Source: Streptomyces sp. 7-21 (GTDB lineage Bacteria > Actinomycetota > Actinomycetes > Streptomycetales > Streptomycetaceae). Taken from it: a stretch of 64,000 nt of DNA. Positions 61,517 to 64,000 of this stretch are shown here, piece after piece (positions within the stretch are counted from its first letter, which is position 1; the number at the start of each line of letters is the position of its first letter). Both the position numbers and the translations under genes were made by a program. The notes under the pieces were generated by a model. It was not told the origin of the DNA and searched no databases. It saw nothing but the letters and a program-made list of their open reading frames with translations. The DNA lies in contig NZ_JAERRL010000005.1 in assembly GCF_016741785.1 (NCBI RefSeq), positions 62,001-126,000 on the forward strand, written 5' to 3'.

Positions 61517-61532
61517 GCGGCGTTGCGCCTGA
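61329..61532 (+). CDS. DUF397 protein, copy 2
   Basis: A 67-residue paralogue of copy 1: IWRKSSYSNADGGACLEVADGFAGVVPVRDSKRPGPVLTVSADAWAAFVAHV. The ribosome site GGAGG is conserved. It ends with RRCA instead of GAAEHGRV, so the C terminus differs. Both copies look translatable; it is not clear which the regulator uses. Confidence 0.85.
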   Translation: MCVARGELNRAIWRKSSYSNADGGACLEVADGFAGVVPVRDSKRPGPVLTVSADAWAAFVAHVRRCA

Positions 61533-61657
61533 GCGGCGTCTTCGCAGCCGACGTCCAGGTCATCCGCTTCTCTCCGGACGGCACCTCACCGCCCATGGCC
61601 AACGCCCCGTGCGACCTGTCCACGTGGCCCGCCTGACCGGCACCCGGGGGTGAGACG

Positions 61658-62245
61658 TCAGCGCTGGACGCGGTAGCGAAGGTGGAGGGCCCGGTGCCCT
61701 TGGACGACGGCCGGATCCTTGAGAAACACGTGGCCCCGGTGCAGTTTCGCGAAGTACGGGATGCCCTCCCCGAGCAGCACCGGCACGAGGCTGACCCACA
61801 CCTCGTCGACCAGGCCCAAATCGAGGGCCTGCTGGGTGACGGACGCGCTCGCCAGGATGACGTCCTTGTCCCCGGCGATCTCCCGGGCCCGGGTGACCGC
61901 CGCCCCGATGTCCGTCACGAAGCTCGTCCTGGGCCAGCGGGTGGCGGCGTCCTCGGGCGGGCGGTGCGTGACCACGACGACGGGGGCGCCCACCGGGTGG
62001 GTGTCGCCCCAGCCGTCGGTGATGTCGAACAGGCGCCGACCCGCGACGAGCGCCCCGCAGCTCTCCGTCAGCTCCCGCATCACGCCCGCGCTGTCCCCGT
62101 CGACCCGCAGCGTGACGTCCCTGCTGGCGGTCGGCAGGGGCACCTCCCCCGTCTCGTACCACTCGAAGAGGTCCTCGACCCGGTCCCGCGGGTCCGCGAT
62201 GAACCCGTCCAGGGACATCGTCATGTGGCTGAACACCATGCCCAT
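61658..62245 (-). CDS. dihydrofolate-reductase-fold protein (RibD/YwjB-like)
   Basis: A 195-residue protein. MVFSHMTMSLDGFIADPRDRVEDLFEWY opens the fold, LTESCGALVAGRRLFDITDGWGDTHPVGAPVVVVTHRPP has the NADPH phosphate region, and ARAEAGDKDVILASASVTQQALDLGLVDEVWVSLVPVLLGEGIPYF the closing sheet. It is the common single-domain actinobacterial RibD-C relative, not true DHFR; the substrate is unknown. GGAGGAAACC precedes the ATG at 62245. It diverges from the thioesterase-like gene. Confidence 0.85.
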   Translation of the reverse strand: MGMVFSHMTMSLDGFIADPRDRVEDLFEWYETGEVPLPTASRDVTLRVDGDSAGVMRELTESCGALVAGRRLFDITDGWGDTHPVGAPVVVVTHRPPEDAATRWPRTSFVTDIGAAVTRAREIAGDKDVILASASVTQQALDLGLVDEVWVSLVPVLLGEGIPYFAKLHRGHVFLKDPAVVQGHRALHLRYRVQR

Positions 62246-62382
62246 CTGGTTTCCTCCGCTCGCTGGCCGTTGCCTGTGCCGACCCGGCCTGGCGGCGGAA
62301 CGCACCGGTGCTGCCCGCAGTGCCACCGCAACGGCCGGGTACGGTGACCCGGTTGGCGTACCGCGCGGGGAGGAGCGCACCG

Positions 62383-63177
62383 TTGGCCAGTGAGGACAGC
62401 TACTACGTGCCGACCGGCGAGGGCCGTTACAAGCCGACCGCCCACACCGGCGGGGCGTGGCACCGGGACGAGCAGCACTTCAGCCCGCTCGGCGGCCTCC
62501 TCGTGCACGCCATGGACCGCTACCTCGCCACCCGGCCGCCCACGGGCATGGTGATGTCGCGGATCAGCTTCGACATCCTGGGCCGCCCGGCGCTGGACGA
62601 GTGCGAGATCACGGTGGAGACGGTCCGGCCGGGGCGCACCATCCAACTGCTCGAAGCCGTCGCGCGGATCGGCGGCCGGCCGGTGGTCCGGGCGCGGGCC
62701 TGGCTGCTGGTGTCGCTGGACACCGCCGCCGTCGCGGGCGGCGCGGCGGAGCGGCTGCCCGCGCCCGAGACGCTGGAGCGGTGGCCGATGACCGACCTGT
62801 GGCCCGGCGGCTACATCGCTTCCGTGGACGTGCGGCAGGTCGCCCCGCCGCGCCCGGGGCGCGCGGCGGCGTGGGTCGCCACGGACCTCGCGCTCGTCGC
62901 GGGCGAGACCAGCAGCGCGCTGGCGTCGTACGTGGCGCTCGTGGACACCGCCAACGGCATCGCGGTGCGGCAGCCGCCCACCGCCTGGATGTACCCCAAC
63001 GTCGACCTGACGCTGCACTTCCACCGCCAGCCCGAGGGCCGGTGGACGGGCCTGGACACGTCCGTGACCTTCGGGCCGACCGGGCAGGGGCTGACCAGCA
63101 CCGTGCTGCACGACCTGGCCGGGCCGGTGGGGACCGCGCAGCAGATGCTCACCGTGCGGCCGCTGCCCGGCAGCTGA
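62383..63177 (+). CDS. thioesterase-family (TesB-like double hot-dog) protein
   Basis: A 264-residue protein with two hot-dog halves. The first has YKPTAHTGGAWHRDEQHFSPLGGLLVHAMDRY, MSRISFDILGRPALDECEITVETVRPGRTIQLLEAVARIGGRPVVRARAWLL; the second has ASYVALVDTANGIAVRQPPTAWMYPNVDLTLHFHRQPEGRWTGLDTSVTFGPTGQGLTSTVLHD. Acyl-CoA thioesterases of the TesB type look like this, with an Asp/His/Gly active site. TTG at 62383 is preferred because GGGGAGGAG lies 7 bases upstream; GTG at 62344 is also in frame. The acyl substrate is unknown. Confidence 0.78.
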   Translation: MASEDSYYVPTGEGRYKPTAHTGGAWHRDEQHFSPLGGLLVHAMDRYLATRPPTGMVMSRISFDILGRPALDECEITVETVRPGRTIQLLEAVARIGGRPVVRARAWLLVSLDTAAVAGGAAERLPAPETLERWPMTDLWPGGYIASVDVRQVAPPRPGRAAAWVATDLALVAGETSSALASYVALVDTANGIAVRQPPTAWMYPNVDLTLHFHRQPEGRWTGLDTSVTFGPTGQGLTSTVLHDLAGPVGTAQQMLTVRPLPGS

Positions 63178-63195
63178 CGGCAGGCGCCCGGCGGG

Positions 63196-64000
63196 TCAGC
63201 CGGGCAGGCCGCTGTCGAACGGGGTGGTGCGCCAGTGGTCGAGGGCGGGCCGCAGCGCGTCCTTGAGCAGCGGCAGCTGCGGCACGAGGGCGAGGCAGGC
63301 CACCGCCCGGGCCATGCCGACCGCGCTGGCGAACCGCAGCACCCGCTCGTTGAGCGGCCGCAGCCCCCGTTCGCGCGCGGCCTCGTCGTAGGCGGCGGCG
63401 CAGCCGGGCGGCATGCCCGCCAGGTCCCACTCGACCGGGCCGAGGGAGACCAGTTCGAAGTCGGAGTACAGCGGGCCGTCCGCCCCGGCGATGATATTGA
63501 CGGCCGGGGCGTCGCCGTGGACGGGCTGCAGCGCGACGCCGGGGAACGCCGCCTCGAAGGCCGCGCGGGAGCGCACCACCGGCTCCAGCACCTCCCACTC
63601 GTGCCGGGCGCGGTCCAGGTCGCCGGGCTCGATGAGGTCGGGGCGGGAGCCGAGGGCGTCGAGGCCGTCGGTGACGAAGCGGGGCTCGGCCGCCGCCAGG
63701 AACGGCAGCTCGCCCGGGTAGCCGCGCAGGGCGTCGTGCAGCCCGGCGACGAGGCGGGAGTGGTGCACGTAGTCCGGCTCGGCGCCCGCAGCGGCGTCCG
63801 TCTCGGCGTAGGCCCAGAACGTCATGGAGAACCCGTCGCGGCGCACCGGCTCGCGGGGCACCAGCGGGCTGGGCGGGATCACCCGGTGGCCCTGCTCCGC
63901 CAGCCAGTGCACCACGTCCAGCTCCCGCTGCTGCCGCTGAGCCTGGAAGGCGGGGTCGGCCGCGGCGTACGGCGGCAGGACGGTGGGGACGCGGACCACC
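63196..64000 (-). CDS. phosphotransferase (aminoglycoside phosphotransferase-like), partial
   Basis: About 268 residues to the window edge, so the start may lie outside. VALQPVHGDAPAVNII is the catalytic loop (HGD with Asp as base; Asn follows), GPLYSDFELVSLGPVEWDLAG the metal-binding DxE-type segment, and the rest is a helical C-lobe. ATP-binding N-lobe residues are probably partly missing. Such proteins phosphorylate aminoglycosides, choline or other alcohols; the target here is unknown. The gene runs toward the thioesterase-like gene (convergent). Confidence 0.78.
   Translation of the reverse strand, partial: VVRVPTVLPPYAAADPAFQAQRQQRELDVVHWLAEQGHRVIPPSPLVPREPVRRDGFSMTFWAYAETDAAAGAEPDYVHHSRLVAGLHDALRGYPGELPFLAAAEPRFVTDGLDALGSRPDLIEPGDLDRARHEWEVLEPVVRSRAAFEAAFPGVALQPVHGDAPAVNIIAGADGPLYSDFELVSLGPVEWDLAGMPPGCAAAYDEAARERGLRPLNERVLRFASAVGMARAVACLALVPQLPLLKDALRPALDHWRTTPFDSGLPG

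Overview
The window is high-GC DNA with strongly GC-rich third codon positions, many GTG starts, TTGACN/TAGNNT promoters, an IdeR/DmdR1-type iron box and helix-turn-helix/DUF397 pairs. This points to a Streptomyces-like actinobacterium. No rRNA, tRNA, CRISPR array or intact insertion sequence was seen. Gene content is accessory: transporters, regulators, secreted enzymes and small biosynthetic clusters. At least six decayed or truncated genes are scattered among them (AraC regulator, SGNH hydrolase, aldo/keto reductase, serine hydrolase, TOPRIM protein, LacI regulator).

Layout. 0-13.9 kb: end of a GH43 arabinofuranosidase, broken AraC regulator, MerR regulator, dicarboxylate symporter, a leaderless MFS exporter with a His-rich cyclase-family protein, PQQ-type sugar dehydrogenase, cyanase divergent from a formate/nitrite-type channel, LacI regulator with MFS permease, and an FMN reductase plus ABM protein behind a MerR/SoxR-type promoter. 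13.9-23.8 kb: the most unusual metabolic locus. It holds an overlapping MFS-VOC-SDR operon, a VioB-like ferritin protein, four separate DJ-1/PfpI proteins, a cupin, a HAD hydrolase and a LysR regulator. No described pathway with this composition is known to me. 23.8-32.8 kb: Rsm22-like methyltransferase, Bcr/CflA exporter, PhoD phosphatase, DUF1876 protein and an iron-box-controlled siderophore ABC importer with a fused permease.

32.8-40.8 kb: aldo/keto reductase pseudogene, hemerythrin protein, a sigma factor fused to a zinc-finger/acidic tail, alpha-amylase with paired LacI-type operators, dimethylargininase-like enzyme, prim-pol protein and a lipoprotein. 40.9-46.6 kb: a surface-polysaccharide group (CDP-alcohol phosphotransferase, cytidylyltransferase, glycosyltransferase, Wzz-like protein with a degenerate kinase domain, flippase-like protein). 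46.6-52.4 kb: AraC/VOC pair, then a stretch rich in gene remnants.

52.8-59.2 kb: a compact class II lanthipeptide locus. A 55-residue precursor with an actagardine-like 19-residue core is followed by a readthrough terminator, an intact LanM and a MacB/FtsX-type permease without its ATPase. The core carries Thr where actagardine has the Cys that closes its second ring, so the predicted ring pattern is new to me. 59.2-64 kb: small overlapping genes, an XRE/DUF397 module with a duplicated DUF397 gene, a DHFR-like protein, a thioesterase-like protein and a partial phosphotransferase.

All assignments come from reading the sequence; no database search was run.
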